NCBI GenBank assembly: GCA_949752795.1
Contig: OX457070.1
Coordinates: 25,506,588 to 25,570,587 of the forward strand
From: Hyperoodon ampullatus
Taxonomy: Eukaryota > Chordata > Mammalia > Artiodactyla > Ziphiidae
Length of the DNA: 64,000 nt
Reading direction: 5' to 3'
Shown: in pieces, positions 24,693 through 36,425 of the stretch
Layout of the letters: each line of letters starts with the position of its first letter
How positions within the stretch are numbered: the stretch's first letter is position 1
Program-made: the position numbers and the translations under genes
The notes under the pieces: generated by a model
Database searches by the model: none
Seen by the model: only the letters and a program-made list of their open reading frames with translations
What the model was told of the DNA's origin: nothing

Positions 24693-26460
24693 TTGCCCCT
24701 GAAACGCCCAGAGCCCTTTTATAAGATGTACGGGCGTCGAGGCAAAACCCAAGTCAGTGGGGACGTCACGCCACTCTCCGCAGGCAGAACTGCCTTGCTA
24801 CGAAGTTTCAACGGGGAAAGAGAGGGGGCCGCTTCCGACCCTTTGACTGTGGCAGAAACTACACGTACTATGCACACTGCAACTTTGATATTGGTGACCT
24901 AGTGCGAAAAGCACTATTTTCCCCACTGGAGAGCAGAAGGCCTGTGGTGTCAAATTTCCCTGAGACAGGTCTGTTCTCTGTCTTCTCTTCACAGCGAGAG
25001 TGCCTTCACGGAGAACAGAGTGTCCTTGGAGAAACAGAGAGCGTCCTGTGCATTCCAGGCGGCATCCCAGATCACCCATTGCGAAAGGGAAATCTCGACC
25101 TCTCTCCAGGGTTCAAAGGATCGATCGGATGGCCCATTCACACATTGAGGCGTTCAGCGGTTTTTCCACTGCCTTCTGGAGAAGTACTGCTGGATCTCTA
25201 GTATGCTTGTCCTACGGCACCCAGGTCCTCACAGTGTCCTAGGGAACAACACTGCGTACAGGATCACCCTTCCTGGCTGTCTGAGCAGCACCATGCTACC
25301 TAAGGCCTCCGGATCACCAATTGGAAAGCACTGTGAAAGGCAACCCTGTGCTTTTTCTCCAGAGAGCTCGATGGCCAAAACATTCAACGGACTCCCAGAA
25401 CACAGCACTAGCTCGTCTTTCGTAGGTGTCATGTCAGTGGACCTCAGGGCAGAGAGTGAGCTGCAAGGATAACACACTTCCCTAAGTGTCCGTTCCGGGT
25501 GCCCTTACTTGGCGGACCTCTGCCTATGCCACGCACAAAGTAGAGAGGCCCTGCAGTTTTCTAAATGTAGATAGATCCCCCTGAACCCTACTACGCTTAG
25601 AGAAACTGCGAGGACACGTCGCAGCCTCCCCAAAGCCTTACGTCCCATACACCAGCCACACGTTGCCCATCACAACTCACTTGGTTTCGAACTTCATCCG
25701 GGAAGTGTCCAGAGTGCCCCCTTCTGTCTGTTTTGGCTCGCTGGAAACTGAACGTACTCGGGCAGTTTGGAACGTGCAGCTTGGCAATGTATGTGCATGG
25801 TCGCACGTCCCAGCTGTAAGCAGGACGGCTGCAGCCTCCATGCCGCCTGAAATATAGTGCTGCTGCCAGTCTCACGTCCTGGATTGCCCTACGTAGGAAA
25901 AGGGCGTTTCCCTGAGGGCAATACGGTGCTTCCAGTTCCCTGCAAGAGGCATGGGAAAGGCGCCAATCCCTAAAGGGAAAACGACACTGCCTGCCAGGCT
26001 CTTACCATGGTCCATGTATTGCATTTGGAAGATTGGGCATACATCATTCGCCAGGAAAACCTAGTCCATGGAGTGCCTTCACGTTAGTGAGCTTCTCGGA
26101 ACTCTGGCATTACTGCGTCCTCCGCACCTCCCAGGAAAGAACACTGAGACCTGAGTAGCCCTTCCTGGGCGACTTCACAACCCTCAGGGATCTTGGGCCT
26201 CCGGGCATCTCTCCCTTAACGCGGAGTGGAAAGCAGCACACTGCTTTCTTCGTTGGAGAGCTAAGTGTCTGAGCTTTCGAAAGTCCACCCAAACACGGGC
26301 CCAGCAGGTCTTTTAAGTGTACGGCCAGTGGCTCACAGCACTGCACCAGGGCCACAATGAGAAAACACGCTCCTCAGGGTTTGTCTCGGGAAGCCTCACG
26401 GGCCGTCTCTCTAAGCCAAGCAGGCCGTTGACCTTCGAAGCAACCTGACAAAGGCACGGT
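24693..26460 (+). repeat. Unit U14 (A-front mosaic at the domain edge)
   Basis: The front is class A (GGCAAAACCC, CCTAGGG, GATCCCCCTG). The centre switches to C-like CACTTGGTTTCG and CATCCGGG near 25680-25701, returns to AGGACGGCT near 25822, then has C-like CAATCCCT and TACCATGG. The end (TCTGGCATT, AGCAGCACACTG, CGGGCCGTCTCTC) resembles neither. This patchwork looks like short conversion tracts. Confidence 0.85.
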
Positions 26461-28229
26461 TTGCCCCTGAAACGCCCAGAGCCCTTTTATAAGGTGTGCG
26501 GGCGTCGAAGCCTAACCCAAGTCAGTGGGGACGTCACGCCACTCGCCGCAGGCAGAACTGCCTTGCTACGAAGTTTCAACGGGGAAGGACAGGGGGCCGC
26601 TTCCGACCCTTTGACTGTGGCAGAAACTACACGTACTATGCACACTGCAACTTTGATATTGGTGACCTAGTGCAAAAAGCACTATTTTCCCCACTGGATG
26701 GCAGAAGGCCTGTGGTGTCAAATTTCCCTGAGACAGGGCTGTTCTCTGTCTTCTCTTCACAGCGAGAGTGCCTTCAGGGAGAACAGAGTGTCCTTGGAGA
26801 AACAGAGAGCGTCCTGTGCATTCCAGGCGGCATCCCAGATCACCCATTGCGAAAGGGAAATCTCGACCTCTCTCCAGGGTTCAAAGGATCGATCGGATGG
26901 CCCATTCACACATTGAGGCGTTCAGCGGTTTTTCCACTGCCTCCTGGAGAAGTACTGCTGGATCTCTAGTATGCTTGTCCTACGGCACCCAGGTCCTCAC
27001 AGTGTCCCAGGGAACAATACTGCGTACAGGATCACCCTTCCTGGCTGACTGAGCAGCACCATGCTACCTAAGGCCTCCGGATCACCAATTGGAAAGCACT
27101 GTGAAAGGCAACCCTGTGCTTTTTCTCCAGAGAGCTCGATGGCCAAAACATTCAACGGACTCCCAGAACACAGCACTAGCTCGTCTTTCGTAGGTGTCAT
27201 GTCAGTGGACCTCAGGGCAGAGAGTGAGCTGCAAGGATGACACACTCCCCTAAGTGTCCGTTCCGGGTGCCCTCACTTGGCGGACCTCTGCCTATGCCAC
27301 GCACAAAGTAGAGAGGCCCTGCAGTTTTCTAAATGTAGATAGATTCCCCTTGAACCCTACTACGCTTATAGAAACTGCGAGGACACGTCGCAGCCTCCCC
27401 AAAGCCTTACGTCCCATACACCAGAAACACGTTGCCCATCACAACTCACTCGGTTTCGAACTTCATCCAGGAAGTGTCCAGAGTGCCCCCTTCTGTCTGT
27501 TTTGGCTCGCTGGAAACTGAACGTACTCGGGCAGTTTGGAACGTGCAGCTTGGCAATGTATGTGTATGGTCGCACGTCCCAGCTGTAAGCAGGACGGCTG
27601 CAGCCTCCATGCCGCCTGAAATATAGTGCTGCTGCCAGTCTCACGTCCTGGATTGCCCTACGTAGGAAAAGGGCGTTTCCCTGAGGGCAATACGGTGCTT
27701 CCAGTTCCCTGCAAGAGGCATGGGAAAGGCGCCAATGCCTAAAGGGAAAACGACACTGCCTGCCAGGCTCTTACTATGGTCCATGTATTGCATTTGGAAG
27801 ACTGGGCATACATCATTCGCCAGGAAAACCTAGTCCATGGAGTGCCTTCACGTTAGTGAGCTTCTCGGATCTCTGGGATTACTGCGTCCTCCGCACCTCC
27901 CAGGAAAGAACACTGAGACCTGAGTAGCCCTTCCTGGGCGACTTCACAACCCTCAGGGATCTTGGGCCTCCGGGCATCTCTCCCTTAACGCGGAGTGGAA
28001 AGCAGCACACTGCTTTCTTCGTTGGAGAGCTAAGTGTCTGAGCTTTCGAAAGTCCACCCAAACACGGGCCCAGCAGGTCTTTTAAGTGTACGGCCAGTGG
28101 CTCACAGCACTGCACCAGGGCCACAATGAGAAAACACGCTCCTCAGGGTTTGTCTCCGGAAGCCTCACTGGCCGTCTCCCTAAGCCAAGCAGGCCGTTGA
28201 CCTTCGAAGCAACCTGACAAAGGCACGGT
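26461..28229 (+). repeat. Unit U15 (transitional, type 2 front)
   Basis: It has a type 2 TATA block with private GTGCAAAAAGC, CTGGATGGCAG, CTTCAGGGAG, CTCCTGGAG, CCAGAAACACG, TGTGTATGG and TCGGATCTC. The middle shares AACAATACTG with class B but keeps CTTCCTGG. It is the most divergent complete unit of the central region. Confidence 0.92.
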
Positions 28230-29997
28230 TTGCCCCTGAAACGCCCAGAGCCCTTTTATAAGATGTACGGGCGTCGAGGCCGAACCCAAGTCAGTGGGGA
28301 CGTCACGCCACTCTCCGCAGGCAGAACTGCCTTGCTACGAAGTTTCAACGGGGAAGGAGAGGGGGCCGCTTCCGACCCTTTGACTGTGGCAGAAACTACA
28401 CGTACTATGCACACTGCAACTTTGATATTGGTGACCTAGTGCGAAAAGCACTATTTTCCCCACTGGAGAGCAGAAGGCCTGTGGTGTCAAACTTCCCTGA
28501 GACAGGTCTGTTCTCTGTCTTCTCTTCACAGCGAGAGTGCCTTCACGGAGAACAGAGTGTCCTTGGAGAAACAGAGAGCGTCCTGTGCATTCCAGGCGGC
28601 ATCCCAGATCACCCATTGCGAAAGGGAAATCTCGACCTCTCTCCAGGGTTCAAAGGATCGATCGGATGGCCCATTCACACATTGAGGCGTTCAGCGGTTT
28701 TTCCACTGCCTTCTGGAGAAGTACTGCTGGATCTCTAGTATGCTTGTCCTATGGCACCCAGGTCCTCACAGTGTCCCGGGGAAGAACACTGCGTGCAGGA
28801 TCACCCTTCCTGGCTGACTGAGCAGCACCATGCTACCTAAGGCCTCCGGATCACCAATTGGAAAGCACTGTGAAAGGCAACCCTGTGCTTTTTCTCCAGA
28901 GAGCTCGATGGCCAAAACATTCAACGGACTCCCAGAACACAGCACTAGCTCGTCTTTCGTAGGTGTCATGTCAGTGGACCTCAGGGCAGAGAGTGAGCTG
29001 CAAGGATAACACACTCCCCTAAGTGTCCGTTCCGGGTGCCCTCACTTGGCGGACCTCTGCCTATGCCACGCACAAAGTAGAGAGGCCCTGCAGTTTTCTA
29101 AATGTAGATAGATTCCCCTGAACCCTACTACGCTTAGAGAAACTGCGAGGACACGTCGCAGCCTCCCCAAAGCCTTACGTCCCATACACCAGCCACACGT
29201 TGCCCATCACAACTCACTCGGTTTCGAACTTCATCCAGGAAGTGGCCAGAGTGCCCCCTTCTGTCTGTTTTGGCTCGCTGGAAACTGAACGTACTCGGGC
29301 AGTTTGGAACGTGCAGCTTGGCAATGTATGTGCATGGTCGCACGTCCCAGCTGTAAGCAGGACCGCTGCAGCCTCCATGCCGCCTGAAATATAGTGCTGC
29401 TGCCAGTCTCACGTCCTGGATTGCCCTACGTAGGAAAAGGGCGTTTCCCTGAAGGCAATACGGTGCTTCCAGTTCCCTGCAAGAGGCATGGGAAAGGCGC
29501 CAATGCCTAAAGGGAAAACGACACTGCCTGCCAGGCTCTTACTATGGTCCATGTATTGCATTTGGAAGATTGGGCATACATCATTCGCCAGGAAAACCTA
29601 GTCCATGGAGTGCCTTCACGTTAGTGAGCTTCTCGGAACTCTGGCATTACTGCGTCCTCCGCATCTCCCAGGAAAGAACACTGAGACCTGAGTAGCCCTT
29701 CCTGGGCGACTTCACAACCCTCAGGGATCTTGGGCCTCCGGGCATCTCTCCCTTAACGCGGAGTGGAAAGCAGCCCACTGCTTTCTTCTTTGGAGAGCTA
29801 AGTGTCTGAGCTTTCGAAAGTCCACCCAAACACGGGCCCAGCAGGTCTTTTAAGTGTACGGCCAGTGGCTCACAGCACTGCACCAGGGCCACAATGAGAA
29901 AACACGCTCCTCAGGGTTTGTCTCGGGAAGCCTCACTGGCCGTCTCTCTAAGCCAAGCAGGGCGTTGACCTTCGAAGCAACCTGACAAAGGCACGGT
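28230..29997 (+). repeat. Unit U16 (transitional, last type 1 front)
   Basis: It has a type 1 TATA block, with private CAAACTTCCC, CCTATGGCACC and CCGGGGAAGAACAC. Its back half has GTGGCCAG, CTGAAGGC, TCTGGCATT and GCATCTCCC, seen again in parts of the dimeric and tail units. The CENP-B-like block is changed to CTTCTTTGGA, losing its CpG. Confidence 0.92.
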
Positions 29998-31766
29998 TTG
30001 CCCCTGAAACGCCCAGAGCCCTTTTATAAGGTGTGCGGGCGTCGAAGCCTAACCCAAGTCAGTGGGGACGTCACGCCACTCGCCGCAGGCAGAACTGCCT
30101 TGCTACGAAGTTTCAACGGGGAAGGACAGGGGGCCGCTTCCGACCCTTTGACTGTGGCAGAAACTACACGTACTATGCACACTGCAACTTTGATATTGGT
30201 GACCTAGTGCGAAAAGCACTATTTTCCCCACTGGAGGGCAGAAGGCCTGTGGTGTCAAATTTCCCTGAGACAGGGCTGTTCTCTGTCTTCTCTTCACAGC
30301 TAGAGTGCCTTCACAGAGAACAGAGTGTCCTTGGAGAAACAGAGTGTGTCCTGTGCATTCCAGGCGGCATCCCAGATCACCCATTGCGAAAGGGAAATCT
30401 CGACCTCTCTCCAGGGTTCAAAGGATCGATCGGATGGCCCATTCACACATTGAGGCGTTCAGGGGTTTTTCCACTGCCTTCTGGAGAAGTACTGCTGGAT
30501 CTCTAGTATGCTTGTCCTACGGCACCCAGGTCCTCACAGTGTCCCAGGGAACAACACTGCGTACAGGATCACCCTTCCTGGCTGACAGAGCAGCACCATG
30601 CTACCTAAGGCCTCCGGATCACCAATTGGAAAGCACTGTGAAAGGCAACCCTGTGCTTTTTCTCCAGAGAGCTCGATGGCCGAAACATTCAACGGACTCC
30701 CAGAACACAGCACTAGCTCGTCTTTCGTAGGTGTCATGTCAGTGGACCTCAGGGCAGAGAGTGAGCTGCAAGGATAACACACTCCCCTGAGTGTCCGTTC
30801 CGGGTGCCCTTACTTGGCGGACCTCTGCCTATGCCACGCACAAAGTAGAGAGGGTCTGCAGTTTTCTAAATGTAGATAGATTCCCCTTGAACCCTACTAC
30901 GCTTATAGAAACTGCGAGGACACGTCGCAGCCTCCCCAAAGACTTACGTCCCATACACCAGCCACACGTTGCCCATCACAACTCACTCGGTTTCGAACTT
31001 CATCCAGGAAGTGGCCAGAGTGCCCCCTTCTGTCTGTTTTGGCTCGCTGGAAACTGAACGTACTCGGGCAGTTTGGAACGTGCAGCTTGGCAATGTATGT
31101 GCATGGTCGCACGTCCCAGCTGTAAGCAGGACCGCTGCAGCCTCCATGCCGCCTGAAATATAGTGCTGCTGCCACTCTCATGTCCTGGATTGCCCTACGT
31201 AGGAAAAGGGCGTTGCCCTGAGGGCAATACGGTGCTTCCAGTTCCCTGCAAGAGGCATGGGAAAAGCGCCAATGCCTAAAGGGAAAACGACACTGCCTGC
31301 CAGGCTCTTACTATGGTCCATGTATTGCATTTGGAAGATTGGGCATACATCATTCGCCAGGAAAACCTAGTCCATGGAGTGCCTTCACGTTAGTGAGCTT
31401 CTCGGAACTCTGGGATTACTGCGTCCTCCGCATCTCCCAGGAAAGAACACTGAGACCTGAGTAGCCCTTCCTGGGCGACTTCACAACCCTCAGGGATCTT
31501 GGGCCTCCGGGCATCTCTCCCTTAACGCGGAGTGGAAAGCAGCACACTGCTTTCTTCGTTGGAGAGCTAAGTGTCTGAGCTTTCGAAAGTCCACCCAAAC
31601 ACGGGCCCAGCAGGTCTTTTAAGTGTACGGCCAGTGGCTCACAGCACTGCACCAGGGCCACAATGAGAAAACACGCTCCTCAGGGTTTGTCTCGGGAAGC
31701 CTCACTGGTCGTCTCTCTAAGCCAAGCAGGGCGTTGACCTTCGAAGCAACCTGACAAAGGCACGGT
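29998..31766 (+). repeat. Unit U17 (class D)
   Basis: This first D unit has GAGTGTGTCC near 30343, CTGACAGAGC, GGGTCTGCAG and CTCTCATGTCC. It carries the perfect TTGCCCTGAGGGCAA palindrome. Private changes are GGCCGAAAC near 30679, AAAGACTTACG and CACTGGTCGTC. Confidence 0.93.
31213..31227. promoter_or_regulatory. AP-2-like palindrome TTGCCCTGAGGGCAA in U17
   Basis: This is a perfect 15-base palindrome around a central TGA that matches the TFAP2 consensus TGCCCTGAGGGCA. The perfect form occurs in U17, U19 (34749-34763) and U25 (45358-45372). Other units have TTTCCCTGAGGGCAA or, in U16 and U20, CCTGAAGGC. One T to G change creates the perfect site in a subset of D units. Confidence 0.35.
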
Positions 31767-33534
31767 TTGCCCCTGAAACGCCCAGAGCCCTTTTATAAGG
31801 TGTGCGGGCGTCGAAGCCTAACCCAAGTCAGTGGGGACGTCACGCCACTCGCCGCAGGCAGAACTGCCTGGCTACGAAGTTTCAACGGGGAAGGACAGGG
31901 GGCCGCTTCCGACCCTTTGACTGTGGCAGAAACTACACGTACTATGCACACTGCAACTTTGATATTGGTGACCTAGTGCGAAAAGCACTATTTTCCCCAC
32001 TGGAGGGCAGAAGGCCTGTGGTGTCAAATTTCCCTGAGACAGGGCTGTTCTCTGTCTTCTCTTCACAGCTAGAGTGCCTTCACGGAGAACAGAGTGTCCT
32101 TGGAGAAACAGAGAGCGTCCTGTGCATTCCAGGCGGCATCCCAGATCACCCATTGCGAAAGGGAAATCTCGACCTCTCTCCAGGGTTCAAAGGATCGATC
32201 GGATGGCCCATTCACACATTGAGGCGTTCAGCGGTTTTTCCACTGCCTTCTGGAGAAGTACTGCTGGATCTCTAGTATGCTTGTCCTACGGCACCCAGGT
32301 CCTCACAGTGTCCCAGGGAACAACACTGCATACAGGATCACCCTTCCTGGCTGACTGAGCAGCACCATGCTACCTAAGGCCTCCGGATCACCAATTGGAA
32401 AGCACTGTGAAAGGCAACCCTGTGCTTTTTCTCCAGAGAGCTCGATGACGAAAACATTCAACAGACTCCCAGAACACAGCCCTAGCTCGTCTTTCGTAGG
32501 TGTCATGTCAGTGGACCTCAGGGCAGAGAGTGAGCTGCAAGGATGACACACTCTCCTAAGTGTCCGTTCCGGGTGCCCTTACTTGGCGGACCTCTGCCTA
32601 TGCCACGCACAAAGTAGAGAGGCCCTGCAGTTTTCTAAATGTAGATAGATTCCCCTGAACCCTACTACGCTTAGAGAAACTGCGAGGACACGTCGCAGCC
32701 TCCCCAAAGCCTTACGTCCCATACACCAGCCACACGTTGCCCATCACAACTCACTCGGTTTCGAACTTCATCCAGGAAGTGGCCAGAGTGCCCCCTTCTG
32801 TCTGTTTTGGCTCGCTGGAAACTGAACGTACTCGGGCAGTTTGGAACGTGCAGCTTGGCAATGTATGTGCATGGTCGCACGTCCCAGCTGTAAGCAGGAC
32901 GGCTGCAGCCTCCATGCCGCCTGAAATATAGTGCTGCTGCCAGTCTCACGTCCTGGATTGCCCTACGTAGGAAAAGGGCGTTTCCCTGAGGGCAATACGG
33001 TGCTTCCAGTTCCCTGCAAGAGGCATGGGAAAGGCGCCAATGCCTAAAGGGAAAACGACACTGCCTGCCAGGCTCTTACTATGGTCCATGTATTGCATTT
33101 GGAAGATTGGGCATACATCATTCACCAGGAAAACCTAGTCCATGGAGTGCCTTCACGTTAGTGAGCTTCTCGGACCTGTGGGATTACTGCATCCTCTGCA
33201 CCTCCCAGGAAAGAACACTGAGACCTGAGTAGCCCTTCCTGGGCGACTTCACAACCCTCAGGGATCTTGGGCCTCCGGGCATCTCTCCCTTAACGCGGAG
33301 TGGAAAGCAGCCCACTGCTTTCTTCGTTGGAGAGCTAAGTGTCTGAGCTTTCGAAAGTCCACCCAAACACGGGCCCAGCAGGTCTTTTAAGTGTACGGCC
33401 AGTGGCTCACAGCACTGCACCAGGGCCACAATGAGAAAACACGCTCCTCAGGGTTTGTCTCGGGAAGCCTCACGGGCCGTCTCTCTAAGCCAAGCAGGGC
33501 GTTGACCTTCGAAGCAACCTGACAAAGGCACGGT
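31767..33534 (+). repeat. Unit U18 (class E)
   Basis: This first E unit has GCATACAGG, CACAGCCCTAGC, TTCACCAGG, GGACCTGTGGG and GCATCCTCTGCACC. It differs from later E units by GCCTGGCTAC, CTAGTGCG (others have CTAGGGCG) and GATGACGAAA. Confidence 0.93.
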
Positions 33535-35302
33535 TTGCCCCTGAAACGCCCAGAGCCCTTTTATAAGGTGTGCGGGCGTCGAAGCCTAACCAAGTCAGTG
33601 GGGACGTCACGCCACTCGCCGCAGGCAGAACTGCCTTGCTACGAAGTTTCAACGGGGAAGGACAGGGGGCCGCTTCCGACCCTTTGACTGTGGCAGAAAC
33701 TACACGTACTATGCACACTGCAACTTTGATATTGGTGACCTAGTGCGAAAAGCACTATTTTCCCCACTGGAGGGCAGAAGGCCTGTGGTGTCAAATTTCC
33801 CTGAGACAGGGCTGTTCTCTGTCTTCTCTTCACAGCTAGAGTGCCTTCACAGAGAACAGAGTGTCCTTGGAGAAACAGAGAGCGTCCTGTGCATTCCAGG
33901 CGGCATCCCAGATCACCCATTGCGAAAGGGAAATCTCGACCTCTCTCCAGGGTTCAAAGGATCGATCGGATGGCCCATTCACACATTGAGGCGTTCAGGG
34001 GTTTTTCCCCTGCCTTCTGGAGAAGTACTGCTGGATCTCTAGTATGCTTGTCCTACGGCACCCAGGTCCTCACAGTGTCCCAGGGAACAACACTGCGTAC
34101 AGGATCACCCTTCCTGGCTGACAGAGCAGCACCATGCTACCTAAGGCCTCCGGATCACCAATTGGAAAGCACTGTGAAAGGCAACCCTGTGCTTTTTCTC
34201 CAGAGAGCTCGATGGCCAAAACATTCAACGGACTCCCAGAACACAGCACTAGCTCGTCTTTCGTAGGTGTCATGTCAGTGGACCTCAGGGCAGAGAGTGA
34301 GCTGCAAGGATAACACACTCCCCTGAGTGTCCGTTCCGGGTGCCCTTACTTGGCGGACCTCTGCCTATGCCACGCACAAAGTAGAGAGGGTCTGCAGTTT
34401 TCTAAATGTAGATAGATTCCCCTTGAACCCTACTACGCTTAGAGAAACTGCGAGAACACGTCGCAGCCTCCCCAAAGCCTTACGTCCCATACACCAGCCA
34501 CACGTTGCCCATCACAACTCACTCGGTTTCGAACTTCATCCAGGAAGTGTCCAGAGTGCCCCCTTCTGTCTGTTTTGGCTCGCTGGAAACTGAACGTACT
34601 CGGGCAGTTTGGAACGTGCAGTTTGGCAATGTATGTGCATGGTCGCACGTCCCAGCTGTAAGCAGGACCGCTGCAGCCTCCATGCCGCCTGAAATATAGT
34701 GCTGCTGCCACTCTCATGTCCTGGATTGCCCTACATAGGAAAAGGGCGTTGCCCTGAGGGCAATACGGTGCTTCCAGTTCCCTGCAAGACGCATGGGAAA
34801 AGCGCCAATGCCTAAAGGGAAAACGACACTGCCTGCCAGGCTCTTACTATGGTCCATGTATTGCATTTGGAAGATTGGGCATACATCATTCGCCAGGAAA
34901 ACCTAGTCCATGGAGTGCCTTCACGTTAGTGAGCTTCTCGGAACTCTGGGATTACTGCGTCCTCCGCACCTCCCAGGAAAGAACACTGAGACCTGAGTAG
35001 CCCTTCCTGGGCGACTTCACAACCCTCAGGGATCTTGGGCCTCCGGGCATCTCTCCCTTAACGCGGAGTGGAAAGCAGCACACTGCTTTCTTCGTTGGAG
35101 AGCTAAGTGTCTGAGCTTTCGAAAGTCCACCCAAACACGGGCCCAGTAGGTCTTTTAAGTGTACGGCCAGTGGCTCACAGCACTGCACCAGGGCCACAAT
35201 GAGAAAACACGCTACTCAGGGTTTGTCTCGGGAAGCCTCACTGGCCCTCTCTCTAAGCCAAGCAGGGCGTTGACCTTCGAAGCAACCTGACAAAGGCACG
35301 GT
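33535..35302 (+). repeat. Unit U19 (class D, 1 bp deletion)
   Basis: One C is missing in CCTAACCAAG near 33590, shared with U21 and U23. It has the perfect TTGCCCTGAGGGCAA palindrome, plus CTACATAGG and CAAGACGCATG. TTCCCCTGCC near 34005 is private. Confidence 0.93.
34749..34763. promoter_or_regulatory. AP-2-like palindrome in U19
   Basis: Second copy of the perfect TTGCCCTGAGGGCAA palindrome, about 1215 bp into a D unit. Confidence 0.35.
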
Positions 35303-35329
35303 TTGCCCCTGAAACGCCCAGAGCCCTTT

Positions 35330-35335
35330 TATAAG
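35330..35335 (+). promoter_or_regulatory. TATA-like box in reference unit U20 (type 2)
   Basis: CCCTTTTATAAGG sits in an otherwise GC-rich stretch at unit offset +27 to +32. It is followed by about 60 bases containing seven CpG dinucleotides. The same box is present in every complete unit; for type 1 units an example is 8805-8810 in U5, followed by ATGTACGGG. TATA plus a downstream CpG-dense stretch is compatible with an RNA polymerase II core promoter, but no transcript evidence is available and a TATA-like 6-mer alone is weak. Confidence 0.4.
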
Positions 35336-35371
35336 GTGTGCGGGCGTCGAAGCCTAACCCAAGTCAGTGGG

Positions 35372-35378
35372 GACGTCA
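35372..35378 (+). promoter_or_regulatory. CRE-like GACGTCA near the TATA-like box
   Basis: GGGGACGTCACGCC lies about 42 bp downstream of the TATA-like box and matches the CREB/ATF site TGACGTCA at seven of eight positions. It lies in the CpG-dense stretch and is conserved in all units examined. Downstream placement relative to the TATA is unusual for a CRE, so function is uncertain. Confidence 0.3.
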
Positions 35379-35532
35379 CGCCACTCGCCGCAGGCAGAAC
35401 TGCCTTGCTACGAAGTTTCAACGGGGAAGGACAGGGGGCCGCTTCCGACCCTTTGACTGTGGCAGAAACTACACGTACTATGCACACTGCAACTTTGATA
35501 TTGGTGACCTAGGGCGAAAAGCACTATTTTCC

Positions 35533-35546
35533 CCACTGGAGGGCAG
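35533..35546 (+). promoter_or_regulatory. CTCF-core-like motif, intact form (type 2 units)
   Basis: CCACTGGAGGGCAG fits the CTCF core CCASYAGRKGGCRS with one mismatch (G for A at the sixth position). It lies at unit offset about +230 and occurs in U1 and U17-U36; U15 has the also-permitted CCACTGGATGGCAG. All copies point the same way. The core contains no CpG, so CpG methylation would not directly block it. The call comes from consensus matching by eye only. Confidence 0.4.
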
Positions 35547-35580
35547 AAGGCCTGTGGTGTCAAATTTCCCTGAGACAGGG

Positions 35581-35604
35581 CTGTTCTCTGTCTTCTCTTC
35601 ACAG
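35581..35604 (+). other. 3' splice-site-like tract (acceptor AG at 35603-35604)
   Basis: A pyrimidine-rich run ending TTCTCTTCACAG precedes CTAGAG, about 270 bp downstream of the TATA-like box. A CTGAG that could serve as a branch site lies just upstream. The tract is present in every unit; type 1 units have CAG followed by CGAGAG. It resembles a good vertebrate splice acceptor. No strong donor is seen between it and the TATA-like box, so use would require an upstream or neighbouring-unit donor. Confidence 0.35.
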
Positions 35605-36425
35605 CTAGAGTGCCTTCACGGAGAACAGAGTGTCCTTGGAGAAACAGAGAGCGTCCTGTGCATTCCAGGCGGCATCCCAGATCACCCATTGCGAAAGGGA
35701 AATCTCGACCTCTCTCCAGGGTTCAAAGGATCGATCGGATGGCCCATTCACACATTGAGGCGTTCAGCGGTTTTTCCACTGCCTTCTGGAGAAGTACTGC
35801 TGGATCTCTAGTATGCTTGTCCTACGGCACCCAGGTCCTCACAGTGTCCCAGGGAACAACACTGCATACAGGATCACCCTTCGTGGATGACTGAGCAGCA
35901 CCATGCTACCTAAGGCCTCCGGATCACCAATTGGAAAGCACTGTGAAAGGCAACCCTGTGCTTTTTCTCCAGAGAGCTCGATGACCAAAACATTCAACAG
36001 ACTCCCAGAACACAGCCCTAGCTCGTCTTTCGTAGGTGTCATGTCAGTGGACCTCAGGGCAGAGAGTGAGCTGCAAGGATGACACACTCTCCTAAGTGTC
36101 CGTTCCGGGTGCCCTTACTTGGCGGACCTCTGCCTATGCCACGCACAAAGTAGAGAGGCCCTGCAGTTTTCTAAATGTAGATAGATTCCCCTGAACCCTA
36201 CTACGCTTAGAGAAACTGCGAGGACACGTCGCAGCCTCCCCAAAGCCTTACGTCCCATACACCAGCCACACGTTGCCCATCACAACTCACTCGGTTTCGA
36301 ACTTCATCCAGGAAGTGTCCAGAGTGCCCCCTTCTGTCTGTTTTGGCTCGCTGGAAACTGAACGTACTCGGGCAGTTTGGAACGTGCAGCTTGGCAATGT
36401 ATGTGCATGGTCGCACGTCCCAGCT

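Larger units (their letters stand above)
3473..26460 (+). repeat. Trimeric higher-order repeat domain (A-B-C, 5305 bp)
   Basis: Three unit classes alternate. A has GGCAAAACCC after the TATA, GTGTCCTAGGG near +540 and TTCCGGTTGCC near +1235. B has ACTCGCCGC, AACAATACTGCG and CCTTCGTGGCTG. C has GGAATAACAC with TACAAGATC, CTCATCTTTCG, CATCTGGG, CAATCCCT, TACCATGG, CTTGGTCC and TGTTTGACTCGG. Full copies are 7010-12314 and 19388-24692, both 5305 bp. The middle copy, 12315-19387, is A-B-hybrid-C. U2-U3 at the left is a shortened A-C version and U14 at the right begins another A. Corresponding members of different copies look nearly identical, and far closer than neighbouring members, which defines an HOR. 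Confidence 0.9.
26461..29997 (+). repeat. Transition between trimeric and dimeric domains
   Basis: U15 has a type 2 TATA block but keeps CAGCGAGAG at the acceptor-like site, a type 1 trait. U16 returns to a full type 1 front. Their back halves mix markers of both sides: TCTCCCTAAGCC in U15, and GTGGCCAG and AAGCAGGGCG in U16. Neither belongs to the A-B-C or D-E cycle. The change of HOR regime is therefore a short mosaic zone and not a clean junction. Confidence 0.75.

Noticed and set aside
30305..30730. 141-codon plus-strand frame in D units
   Set aside because: It is long only because a TGA became AGA (CTGACTGAGC to CTGACAGAGC), so it is a by-product of a D-class substitution. It has a non-ATG start and no domain.
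35953..35975. Poly(A) signal or terminator near the CTTTTTCTCC run
   Set aside because: There is no AATAAA or ATTAAA nearby, and the T-run is only five long with pyrimidines around it.
36289..36302. RNA polymerase III B-box-like GTTCGAAACC on the minus strand
   Set aside because: It matches 9 of 11 positions, but I found no A-box at a suitable distance, no tRNA fold and no T-run terminator, so a tRNA-derived element is not supported.
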